Part shown: positions 1 through 7,700 of the stretch, in pieces | Layout of the letters: each line of letters begins with the position of its first letter | Numbering within the stretch: position 1 is the stretch's first letter | Origin: CAIRNS01 sp049508565 | GTDB taxonomy: Bacteria; Elusimicrobiota; Endomicrobiia; Endomicrobiales; CAIRNS01 | Assembly: GCA_049508565.1 (NCBI GenBank) | Contig: JBELAT010000032.1 | Coordinates: 1 to 16,244 of the forward strand | DNA: 16,244 nucleotides | Reading direction: 5' to 3' | The notes under the pieces: generated by a model | Told to the model about the DNA's origin: nothing | Database searches by the model: none | Seen by the model: the letters and a program-made list of their open reading frames with translations, nothing else | Made by a program: the position numbers and the translations under genes

Positions 1-957
1 AGTCTTTGCAAAAGCCTCAATTGATGTGGCAAATTTCAAGCATTTGCGTGGTCTGTTATTGAGCCACGTTTCGACCGCTTGAATCTCTTCTAAAGATAGC
101 GTATCAAAGTTGGTTCGTTTTGGGAAACGGCGTCTTATAATACCGTTAGTGTTTTCAACGGTACCCTTCTCCCAGGAATGATAGGGCTCACAAAAGAATG
201 AAATGGTCTGTAGTTCTTTGTTAACCAGCATGTGTTCGTAATTTTCGCTGCCGTTATCGTATGTTATCGAGCGGCGTAACGACGGTGGCTGATCTGCCAA
301 CGAGTGAACCAGTCCCTGATGCGCAGCAGGTGCTGTTTGATTGGGGATTCGTCCCAGCTTGCAAAGCCGTGTCGTGCGTTCAACGGACACCTGCAAGGCT
401 GATCGTCCTGATCCAATTACCAGGTCCGTTTCCCAATGTCCTGGTTGCGAACGATCATTGGCTTCTGGTGGTCGTTGACTCACGGGAATTCTCTCGGGCA
501 TACAATACTTTGCTCGTCTACGTCCTTTGCCCTTTCCCTTGGGCCATCGCTGCCGATGGTGGCGGGGCAGACAGCCAATTAAATCGGGCTTTTCACTATA
601 GATCCACTGGTAAATAGCTTCATGACTGATGTGGGGAAGCTCTGGATGTACTAGCGGCAATCTGCCAGCGATTTGTTCGGGCGTATGCCCCTGTACTATC
701 ATGTGCCCGACTTCTAATCGCAATGCGTGTGACTTGAGGCGTCTAATGCTATGTGTTGTGCAGTGCCGTTCTACGGCTCGCTGTTGAGCCAGGTTTGCCC
801 GATACCTCTTGTTGCCATTGTTACGCTTGATTTCGCGGGTAATGGTGCTGGGCTGGCGGCCTAACACCCTGGCTATGGAACGAATCCTTTTCCCTCGGTT
901 CAACAGTACTACTAACAAATTACGCTCTTCTTCACTAAGATGACTATACGTTTTCAT
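1..957 (-). CDS. IS30-family transposase, 3' end beyond window
   Basis: The minus-strand frame is open from ATG at 957 to base 1, giving 319 codons with no stop, so the C-terminus lies outside the window. The N-terminus (about residues 4-47) is an HTH_38-type helix-turn-helix with the core 'RIRSIARVLGRQPSTITREI'. The catalytic DDE triad is visible: D178 in 'HWETDLVIG', D234 in 'TYDNGSEN' and E268 in 'WEKGTVENTNG'. There are 33 residues between the second Asp and the Glu, as expected for IS30 elements. 'LNNRPRKCLKF' near the visible end is also typical. IS30 transposases run about 310-380 residues, so only a short tail should be missing. No frameshift or stop is seen, so the gene may be active. 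No Shine-Dalgarno sequence precedes the ATG, which lies only 8 bases after a TATAAT box, so the mRNA could be nearly leaderless. The protein cuts and joins its element by a circular intermediate (family knowledge). Confidence 0.95.
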   Translation of the reverse strand, partial: MKTYSHLSEEERNLLVVLLNRGKRIRSIARVLGRQPSTITREIKRNNGNKRYRANLAQQRAVERHCTTHSIRRLKSHALRLEVGHMIVQGHTPEQIAGRLPLVHPELPHISHEAIYQWIYSEKPDLIGCLPRHHRQRWPKGKGKGRRRAKYCMPERIPVSQRPPEANDRSQPGHWETDLVIGSGRSALQVSVERTTRLCKLGRIPNQTAPAAHQGLVHSLADQPPSLRRSITYDNGSENYEHMLVNKELQTISFFCEPYHSWEKGTVENTNGIIRRRFPKRTNFDTLSLEEIQAVETWLNNRPRKCLKFATSIEAFAKT

Positions 958-965
958 GTCTGCTC

Positions 966-974
966 ATTATAGCA
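966..974 (-). promoter_or_regulatory. Extended -10 promoter element of the IS30 transposase
   Basis: On the minus strand the sequence TGCTATAAT (974 to 966) is a perfect extended -10 element. No good -35 hexamer lies 16-18 bases upstream, which is tolerable for an extended -10 promoter. Transcription would start around 959-960, only a few bases before the ATG at 957. This gives a leaderless or near-leaderless transcript, in keeping with the absence of a ribosome binding site. Confidence 0.5.
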
Positions 975-1011
975 GGCTTATCCCAAGTGTTGCACTAGCA
1001 CATTGAACTCA

Positions 1012-1206
1012 AGTTTTTCAAACTATACCAATAATGGGCCTGTATTTAAACCCTTAAAAGATTTGCGGTTTTTCAAAAAAGCGACCATAGATGGTGGCAC
1101 AATTGCTTGGCCTAATGGCATTGATATTGCTCCAGAAACATTGCATGAAAAACTAATCAACAATCTATCGGACAACCAGACTTTTCCCTCTACCCATAAT
1201 AGGTAA
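1012..1206 (+). pseudogene. DUF2442 protein, 5'-truncated by IS30 insertion
   Basis: The frame reads through from the IS end and stops at TAA 1204-1206. It carries the diagnostic C-terminal half of DUF2442: 'GPVFKPLKDLRFFKKATIDG' followed by 'GTIAWPNGIDIAPETL'. Family members are about 75-95 residues and start with a short beta-strand segment that is absent here. That part should lie beyond the other IS end, outside the window. A TTG at 1003 could formally start the frame, but it lies within the putative IS end and gives no normal N-terminus. DUF2442 proteins are small and often sit beside DUF4160 in toxin-antitoxin-like pairs (family knowledge). No partner is visible downstream. I rate it a broken gene, with the junction position approximate. 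Confidence 0.8.
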
Positions 1207-1647
1207 ATCGTCTCTCTTTGTGCTAATGACATTTTTTATATCTAACAACTTAGCATTGAACTCACATCAGTGAAGAGAACTGGTGTTACCAATCTTTCTT
1301 CCTGCCAACTTTGTACACCCCTCAATCACCGATGCATAAATATTTCACACAATTACTGTGACGGTCGCAGACTTTTATGATATTATATTTCTTCACAATT
1401 TACTCTCTTTTCTTATTGCGAAGAAAAGCTTCACACCAACACGCATTGAGAACAATATCTTCTGCTTTATCGGCGAGAGATCTTTAATGACTTTCCTTCA
1501 CATTAATCATTCATGCAATGTATGTAACCGTAGAACAAGATGCTTCATTGCCGTGAAATTCAGCTGGGCTCGATACATAAACGCAGGAAGCCTTGAATTA
1601 CGTATTGTACTATAAGGAAAACCTAGTACCGTGACTAACCCTTTTTC
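1207..1647 (+). other. Gene-poor spacer upstream of giant gene A
   Basis: This 441-base AT-rich stretch holds no convincing gene. An 85-codon open frame at 1358-1615 has no recognisable motif, no ribosome binding site and a composition like non-coding DNA. An 11-bp copy of the sequence at the IS30 end (CATTGAACTCA) recurs at 1254-1264. Near the giant gene, 1605-1616 holds a TACTAT -10-like box within a motif that is repeated upstream of giant gene B. No RNA gene or clear terminator was seen. Confidence 0.6.
1605..1616 (+). promoter_or_regulatory. Candidate -10 motif shared by both giant genes
   Basis: TTGTACTATAAG lies 31 bases before the giant gene A start. Eleven of its 12 bases recur at 7609-7620 upstream of giant gene B (TTGTACTATCAG). 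TACTAT would serve as a -10 hexamer, but neither site has a good -35 at normal spacing. It could instead be a shared regulator site. The evidence is only the matching sequence and its location. Confidence 0.35.
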
Positions 1648-4600
1648 ATGAAAAAAGCAATTTCCCTCATCACGCTATGTAGTTTTTTAATATCGGGTGT
1701 CTTTGCTCAAGCGGTAGAAGGCGCACTGGAGATTGCTAAGGACTCACGATTAAAAACTCAAAACACATCAATTGCCGATTCAATCAACGCACCCATGCCA
1801 TTAGAAGTTCCTCTTTCGATCGGCCGGATAACCGATGCCGCATCATTGGGAAGCGACACCGTTGTTATAAATATCCAGGATCTTCACTGCCATAGCGAGG
1901 TTCAACATAATATCGTCAAAATACTCCAAACGGTAGGTGATACATACCCTATAGAACACATTTATGTTGAAGGAGGCTATGGCTCCATTGACACTTCATG
2001 GATTACGAACATTAAAGATATAGCCCTCAAACGCATGGTAACCGACGAGTTGGTTGAAGAAGGCAAACTCACAGGCAGCGAATACTATTCTATGCTTGCG
2101 CACAACCCCCACTTGCTTCGCGGCCTTGAAGATGAAAAGATGCACAAAGAAAATATCGTTCGGCTGGGAAAGATTCTTAACCGACAGACACAGTGGCATC
2201 GGGCACTCAACAAACTCACCGAAGACATTGCATTTTTGGAAGCGAAATATGTTTCCAGCAGAAACAAACAATTTAATGCCATCCGTGAGCGCCGGCGAAA
2301 ATCACTGATTTCGGATGATTCATACTATACACTACTTTCGCACTATATCGACATCATAAACAATGCCCCCCACCAATACAACAATGTTTTCGGCTTAAGC
2401 CTGGACAAATATCCGAACATCAAAAACTATTGCGACATTTTGAAACACCGAGAACACCTCAACAACCATCGAATCGCGTCACAACTTCAGGATTGCCTGC
2501 AGGAACTCAAGTCCGCAATACCATATCAAGACTTTCGCAATCTCCGATTAGAAACAAAGGACTTTCAGGACACCGACATGCTTTACCAGCGTCTCGCGCA
2601 GTACAGTGAACCGACACCCGGCGCTGTCATCCACCGCAGAGCCCGAACCCAAAGAGAGACTGCCGACATAGCGACTATCATAAAGCATTATCCGTCCCTT
2701 GAATACTACCTCGCTTATGTAATAAAAAACAAAGCAATTAACCCCCTTAAACTTATTGAAGAGGAAAAAGGTATCGTCAGTGAAATAAGAGTCTGCCTGT
2801 CGCATGATGTCGCCGAACTTGATGTGTCGTTTATTGTCGATTTTTTCCCCTATTTCGAGGGCTATCTCAACAACAATCTCTCAGCCGATGATTACGCATA
2901 TTTCACCCGTTGTTTCGGGACATTTAAGGAAACTTACGGAAAATATGTCTACACAAACAATATCAATACCCTGGCGGCAGATTTCCCTCTACTTAATGAG
3001 TTTTACAGAGTCAACAATCTGCGCACGGAGAGCTTCATAAAGAACATAATGTCCGGCATCGGCTCAAAACGCTTATCAGATACCGTTCATACCAAAGCTC
3101 TCATGCGGCACCCAACCATTATTGTAACAATCGCCGGCGGTTTTCATTCCAAGGAAATACAACGCTTGCTAGAAACTAGAAGAATTTCATACCTCACGAT
3201 TACTCCGAATGTTACTCACGACACCAGACCAGCACTTCATGTTTACAATGAAATGGTCAGGCAACAAGCCCGGTTTCTTGCGAACGCTCTTATGGTAACT
3301 ATCTCAAGCCAAATACAACCCAATGAGCGCTGGAAATCTGTATTAACTGCCTTGAGAAGAACTCTGTGGCGAACGATCCCTTCCGAAAGTCGCACAACAG
3401 AACGTATTCGACAGGCTCTGACCGACATGGGATACCTAAACGTTGTGGTGGTAGATACAGGCCGCGTTCTATCCATTTCGATTGATGGAAATACATATGA
3501 AATTCCGACGAAAGAATACGCCACTGCCGGCAGCAACAATCCCGTATCACGACTTCGATTATGGACCTCGCGATTCATATCCGTTTTTATACACTCATCA
3601 GAAGCCGCCGCTGACGCTTATCTCGATTTACTGCGGTGGAGCATCAACCAGACCATGGACCTCGGCTATAGCATTGCCGATGAGGTCATGGTTGCCGTGG
3701 GACAGTATCTTACAGATCAAAAGATTATTATCGGTGACGGGCTGTTGTACTCTGTCGCTAAAAGCACAGAACAGCAGACCCTCATTGAACGGTGGCACCT
3801 ATCTGCTGCTCAGATGGCTCGCTCGCCGGATTGGTTGCAGGAACTAGACATTGCCCGAGCCCAGGGCAACGATGCGGTAGTGATGTTTTTGAAAGAAAAC
3901 AAGGATATATTTATCGAGTCCCTGCTGGCTATTGAACCGGTCCGCACTTTTGTTGCAATAGTGTTCTCCCGGCAGATTGCTGCGCGGGCACGGAAATCAG
4001 CACGAGCTGAATATGAAGCAACAAAAGACACCCGCACATTTACCGATATGCATCTAGCTATGCACTCAGGAAGGGATCTTCCTGAGGATAGTGCCGAACG
4101 TTCAGCAGGCATCGACCTGCTTGACCACGTTAACACATTATCGATCCCTTCCTTCGCACGGAAACTGCGTGCACTCAGGCTGCATACCCAGTGGGACATC
4201 GACCACTTTACCACCCCCCGCCAGCAGTTATTAGTTGTACCGACACTGTCTAACACCAGTGAAGAACATGAATTTGCCTTGTTGGCTCACCTCAAAACAC
4301 GGGTGCACGGCCTGCGCGGAGAAAAGCGCGCACTGTTGATAGGGATTTCCTACTTGATGGTGGGCCGTCTGTTAACTTCAGCATGCACTATATTTATGAG
4401 TCATTTGACTCAATTTTACAAACCGGTCCCGCTCTCTTTTCTAAGTAATGGTTTGATGTTTCTTTTAATTCCACTATTGTTTATTATCTTGCCAAAAAAG
4501 CTTACCGCTAATAAGGAATGGAATTTATTCAATAGCTTCCGCGCTTACTTCACTCATGATAAACGCCCGATACACGTTTTTGTTGATAGCATAAAAAAGA

Positions 4601-7311
4601 GTAAAAAGCCCTGGATCATATTTATAGGTGGTCTTTTTTTATCGTGGATTTTCGCGGGACCAATGGGCGTTGAAGGCCTTAAGCTACTGAAACCTTTTTT
4701 TTCGACTGTTACCTACGTCGTAGCAATTCCAATCTTCTATACGGCATTTGACCTATTATTTAAAAATAAAAGGGATAGGTCTGTGGTGAAATACAATGGT
4801 CTTGGACAACAAATTGTCGGCGGGACGATTTTAGTCGGCAGTGCATTAATATTTTTTATTAGCGCAACAACATCGCACCTCATACTCTTTTCTCCGCTCG
4901 GTTTGATGCTCGTCATCGGCGCGCAGGCGATCTTTCAGGGATCAAACGTACCCTCACGGGACATGAGCGGGCATATCGGCACATTCGGGATGCTATTTAT
5001 TGGCGCACTGGTATCGCTGGTGGTCGGTTGGCCGGAAGCATATATCTTAGGACAAAGTTTTTCGTTGACGCATGTACCCTATCTAGTACTCTATGGCATT
5101 ATTAACCTTGGAAGTCTTTTCGTTTTTTTCAAGGGATTGAAATACCTTAGAAATCATCCGGTCATTGCTGGTGTAATGCCCGCATTTTCAATAGTTTTCA
5201 CCGGCTGGTTTACGGGAAGTTTCATACCTTCTTCGCTTTTGGAAGTTCTCGCCTCAGTGATGATGGCAGCAGGCATGGTTATATTTTTTGTGCCTAAAAT
5301 GAGATCCCGGATTGCTCAAACGGTAAGACATCTCGTACAGGCTAAAACTAAAGAGCCCACGGATTACTATCATTTATGTATGCTGGCCAACGCAACCGGG
5401 CGGCAAGCGGCGATCGATAAAGCCGGAGAACTGATGACCGAGGGGCGGTTAGATCATGAGAAGGTGTATCTGCCTTTTGTGATCGCTCCAAAACCCGCAG
5501 AAGGTTCCGCTTTTACGACGAGCGGCCTGCCGTCACTTATAATTCCACTTACTTCTGACGGTTTTGAAACTACCCGTACCATTCCCGTCTGGCTGTCGAA
5601 TGAACAGGCTGAGAACGGAACGCACGTGCTAGTATTTAATGTTGACATGAACGATATGGATGGCGCACAAACTAATTTAACATTAAAGTGGGCCGCCCGC
5701 CAGATTCTCAATGAGCTTCACAACGATCAAAAAACCACGGTGAAAGCCGATCCCCGAGCACTCGCGCGGATTGAGACATTTTGCCGTGACAACAATATTT
5801 TTGAAGGATTTGCCAGATCTGACATTAGCTTCGACGCAAAACTGCTTATTGATTTCACGGGATCTCAAATACCCCCCACGATTGATCCCCTCTTGCATGC
5901 AGATATTGATATGGTCAGCGCTCAGGAGTTTACTGCGCTTCAACTACAGGCCGTTTCCTCATCGGGCAATGTAAACATTGTCGGCAACCTTATAGCAGCT
6001 AAAAAGGCCCGGCGCGACGCCACGGTACGACCAATAATTGTATATAGTGCAGCAACCAGCATCTCGGAACTTAAGAAAGACATGGATTTCTACAATAAGG
6101 CGGGCAGCGGGTCTCCGATGGTTAATATGAATGTGTTTAGACAATCAAAATCTCCCGTCGCGGCACTCAGAGCGGTGGCAGCCTATGCCAGCAATACCGA
6201 TAACAAACTTTATCTGCAATATTCGATACATACCGGCCCGGTGAAATTCGATGAGCTTCAAGAAGTGTTGCATACCCCCCTTGAAGGGATTGTCGTTGAC
6301 CTAAGCTCAATGGATACCACTTCCGCAGAAGCGGTAGTGGCCTGGCTCCTCGAACGTCACATGCACATGTTCGTGAAACTTCCCCAGCACGCAGTGATTG
6401 TACCGAATGCATGGTTAACGTCTGTTGAGGTCATTGATGTTGACCGACACACCAGCGCGATACATCTTACGCCGGGGAGTATTGCACAATTAGTGTTACA
6501 TCCCGGCGTTACCTTTGAAACACTGTCTCATATAAGCAACAGTGTACCCTCGTCGCGACCGGTCATCATTGATGCGAGTCAGTTGCGCTCTCTTTTAAAC
6601 AATGCGCTAGAGAGCACGAGCCTGAGTTCTTTGGAGTCACTACTGCATTTACTCGAAAGTCTTACCTCGTTACCGCACACGCTTGAAGAGAAAGTTGCTC
6701 TGGAGACGCGCGCTGCCCACTCTCTTGAGCGTATACACTTGCCGGAAGGAGATGCAGTAGACATATTGACTACTTGTGCAGCGCCTGATAACAATGCTTC
6801 AGTTAAAGACCTTATAAGCGCAGTCGGCGCATATTCAGCTATTGGAGTGCTCTTTACTGATATTGAGAAAGACTATCATGATGATCCCGAAAACAATATC
6901 AAAGTCATTGTCCGATCGGTGTCGCGTGTCCTAGCTGAGAGGGCTCTGGCAAAACAGCGCCTGAGAGCGCACGGAATACCATTTAACAAAAATAAATCGA
7001 AGGATGAAGATCAGATAGGCCACCTACTGCTTGAGAACCGCCTTATAAAATCTCATGGTACGCCCGACGAAAAGGTTACCGATGAGGCCCATCGACTCGC
7101 CAGCACATCATCCATCTTTGAGAATGTACTCTCATTATATTTACTCCTGGACAATGGTGCTATTGTACAAACCGACGCTGATAAAGTGTATGTGCGTGAT
7201 CAGATTATAGATCTTTTAATTGATGATATCAGAAGTGATACGGTGACTGTTTCTGATCATTCGACTGTCATTGATCCACGCCATATAGAAGCTCTCCTTG
7301 AAGCGGCATAA
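1648..7311 (+). CDS. Giant protein A: EreA/ChaN-like N-terminal module plus EamA/DMT-like membrane domain
   Basis: The protein has 1887 residues and I do not recognise it as a named family. ATG 1648 is the only possible start, because in-frame stops lie at 1624 and 1636. No Shine-Dalgarno sequence is close by; AAGGAAA is 27 bases upstream. Residues 1-25 are signal-peptide-like (two Lys, hydrophobic core, 'VFAQAVEGALE'). Residues about 50-530 form a module shared with giant gene B: 'INIQDLHCHSEVQ' (H80), 'YVEGGYG' (E108), 'LTGSEYYSML', 'GLEDEKMHKENIVRLGKIL', 'AGGFHSKEIQRLL' (H500) and 'TITPNV'. The His/Glu/late-His order recalls the EreA/ChaN/Tiki superfamily (inference). Residues about 535-890 are a largely helical region of unknown role. 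Residues about 895-1218 hold ten membrane helices resembling two EamA repeats of the drug/metabolite transporter superfamily. Residues about 1410-1645 alternate strands and helices, possibly a barrel-like alpha/beta domain. The chain ends 'EALLEAA'. The frame is intact throughout. Substrate and role are unknown. Confidence 0.9.
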   Translation: MKKAISLITLCSFLISGVFAQAVEGALEIAKDSRLKTQNTSIADSINAPMPLEVPLSIGRITDAASLGSDTVVINIQDLHCHSEVQHNIVKILQTVGDTYPIEHIYVEGGYGSIDTSWITNIKDIALKRMVTDELVEEGKLTGSEYYSMLAHNPHLLRGLEDEKMHKENIVRLGKILNRQTQWHRALNKLTEDIAFLEAKYVSSRNKQFNAIRERRRKSLISDDSYYTLLSHYIDIINNAPHQYNNVFGLSLDKYPNIKNYCDILKHREHLNNHRIASQLQDCLQELKSAIPYQDFRNLRLETKDFQDTDMLYQRLAQYSEPTPGAVIHRRARTQRETADIATIIKHYPSLEYYLAYVIKNKAINPLKLIEEEKGIVSEIRVCLSHDVAELDVSFIVDFFPYFEGYLNNNLSADDYAYFTRCFGTFKETYGKYVYTNNINTLAADFPLLNEFYRVNNLRTESFIKNIMSGIGSKRLSDTVHTKALMRHPTIIVTIAGGFHSKEIQRLLETRRISYLTITPNVTHDTRPALHVYNEMVRQQARFLANALMVTISSQIQPNERWKSVLTALRRTLWRTIPSESRTTERIRQALTDMGYLNVVVVDTGRVLSISIDGNTYEIPTKEYATAGSNNPVSRLRLWTSRFISVFIHSSEAAADAYLDLLRWSINQTMDLGYSIADEVMVAVGQYLTDQKIIIGDGLLYSVAKSTEQQTLIERWHLSAAQMARSPDWLQELDIARAQGNDAVVMFLKENKDIFIESLLAIEPVRTFVAIVFSRQIAARARKSARAEYEATKDTRTFTDMHLAMHSGRDLPEDSAERSAGIDLLDHVNTLSIPSFARKLRALRLHTQWDIDHFTTPRQQLLVVPTLSNTSEEHEFALLAHLKTRVHGLRGEKRALLIGISYLMVGRLLTSACTIFMSHLTQFYKPVPLSFLSNGLMFLLIPLLFIILPKKLTANKEWNLFNSFRAYFTHDKRPIHVFVDSIKKSKKPWIIFIGGLFLSWIFAGPMGVEGLKLLKPFFSTVTYVVAIPIFYTAFDLLFKNKRDRSVVKYNGLGQQIVGGTILVGSALIFFISATTSHLILFSPLGLMLVIGAQAIFQGSNVPSRDMSGHIGTFGMLFIGALVSLVVGWPEAYILGQSFSLTHVPYLVLYGIINLGSLFVFFKGLKYLRNHPVIAGVMPAFSIVFTGWFTGSFIPSSLLEVLASVMMAAGMVIFFVPKMRSRIAQTVRHLVQAKTKEPTDYYHLCMLANATGRQAAIDKAGELMTEGRLDHEKVYLPFVIAPKPAEGSAFTTSGLPSLIIPLTSDGFETTRTIPVWLSNEQAENGTHVLVFNVDMNDMDGAQTNLTLKWAARQILNELHNDQKTTVKADPRALARIETFCRDNNIFEGFARSDISFDAKLLIDFTGSQIPPTIDPLLHADIDMVSAQEFTALQLQAVSSSGNVNIVGNLIAAKKARRDATVRPIIVYSAATSISELKKDMDFYNKAGSGSPMVNMNVFRQSKSPVAALRAVAAYASNTDNKLYLQYSIHTGPVKFDELQEVLHTPLEGIVVDLSSMDTTSAEAVVAWLLERHMHMFVKLPQHAVIVPNAWLTSVEVIDVDRHTSAIHLTPGSIAQLVLHPGVTFETLSHISNSVPSSRPVIIDASQLRSLLNNALESTSLSSLESLLHLLESLTSLPHTLEEKVALETRAAHSLERIHLPEGDAVDILTTCAAPDNNASVKDLISAVGAYSAIGVLFTDIEKDYHDDPENNIKVIVRSVSRVLAERALAKQRLRAHGIPFNKNKSKDEDQIGHLLLENRLIKSHGTPDEKVTDEAHRLASTSSIFENVLSLYLLLDNGAIVQTDADKVYVRDQIIDLLIDDIRSDTVTVSDHSTVIDPRHIEALLEAA
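4330..5304 (+). other. EamA/DMT-like ten-helix domain within giant gene A
   Basis: Ten hydrophobic segments lie at about residues 895-915, 930-950, 989-1006, 1016-1036, 1055-1072, 1077-1095, 1110-1128, 1144-1163, 1171-1190 and 1197-1216. Positively charged loops follow helices 2, 4, 8 and 10 and precede helix 1, giving the canonical N-in/C-in drug/metabolite transporter topology. The second half is the more recognisable: 'LYGIINLGSLFVFFKGLKYL' then 'VIAGVMPAFSIVFTGWFTG' then a glycine-containing last helix, as in the C-terminal EamA repeat. The first half has 'LSNGLMFLLIPLLF' and 'AIPIFYTAFDLLF' at matching places. Substrate cannot be inferred. This is pattern recognition, not a profile score. 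Confidence 0.6.
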
Positions 7312-7417
7312 CTATTAAGACAATCGTACGGCAGTGACTCTCAACAAGGATTTATATAATATAATACTGCCAAGAACTGTTAACGGCAAATACACATGTA
7401 AAAAGCTATTGATGCAT

Positions 7418-7439
7418 GGACCATCTCGGCATGGTTTTT
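7418..7439 (+). terminator. Weak candidate intrinsic terminator after giant gene A
   Basis: ACCAT, a six-base loop CTCGGC, then ATGGT gives a five-pair stem that can be extended by G-U pairs, followed directly by a run of five T. The stem is short and only partly GC-rich, and it sits 107 bases past the stop codon. Termination may be inefficient or the match fortuitous. Confidence 0.35.
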
Positions 7440-7608
7440 AACAATTACGATAATTCAATAATCAAGGTTACTGGATACACACAAATTATTTTACGTCTTA
7501 ATCTGCTGACTTTTCAAAACTTCTCTCACCCTTCCCGCAACACCTCAAAAACCGCATAAACATTTCACAAATATTTTTCATTTGTTTTCACGCTCATGCT
7601 CATTTTCT

Positions 7609-7620
7609 TTGTACTATCAG
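7609..7620 (+). promoter_or_regulatory. Candidate -10 motif shared by both giant genes (second copy)
   Basis: TTGTACTATCAG matches 11 of 12 bases of the motif upstream of giant gene A. It lies 80 bases before the ATG at 7701, leaving a leader of about 75 bases if TACTAT is the -10. No -35 consensus is visible at standard spacing. Confidence 0.35.
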
Positions 7621-7700
7621 AGTGTAAGAACCATTGATTCATTGACATCGGCACGGAAGTTTTTTGGATGTAGCGTTAGAGAGCTTCAAGGGTGAATAGT

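Larger units (their letters stand above)
1..1011 (-). mobile_element. IS30-family insertion sequence, partial
   Basis: The element contains the transposase at 1-957. Its upstream end lies roughly at 980-1011, where 'AGTGTTGCACTAGCACATTGAA' type sequence is found (given on the plus strand, starting at 986). The 'GTGTTGCACT' core resembles terminal inverted repeats of IS30 elements as I remember them. The other end is outside the window, so the inverted repeat and the 2-3 bp target duplication cannot be checked. The exact tip is uncertain by a few bases. On the far side a DUF2442 reading frame starts abruptly, which fits insertion into that gene. Confidence 0.8.
7312..7700 (+). other. Spacer between the two giant genes
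   Basis: This 389-base AT-rich spacer has no open frame worth calling. It contains an inverted repeat GGCAGT/ACTGCC (7330-7335 and 7366-7371) around an AT-rich loop with overlapping TATAAT boxes at 7355-7365. A weak terminator-like hairpin lies at 7418-7439 and the shared TTGTACTAT motif at 7609-7620. A perfect TTGACA occurs at 7642-7647 but has no matching -10 at 16-18 bases. The length and content suggest that giant gene B has its own promoter rather than sharing a transcript with giant gene A. Confidence 0.5.

Noticed and set aside
261..617. 118-codon plus-strand open frame
   Set aside because: It lies antisense inside the intact IS30 transposase and has no recognisable motif.
1358..1615. 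85-codon plus-strand open frame in the spacer before giant gene A
   Set aside because: There is no ribosome binding site or motif, its sequence looks non-coding, and it runs through the putative promoter of the giant gene.
7330..7371. GGCAGT/ACTGCC inverted repeat after giant gene A as a terminator
   Set aside because: The loop is about 30 bases long and no T-run follows. It is mentioned only in the spacer entry.
7642..7647. Perfect TTGACA before giant gene B
   Set aside because: No acceptable -10 lies 16-18 bases downstream (bases 7665-7670 read TGGATG), so it is not called as a promoter.
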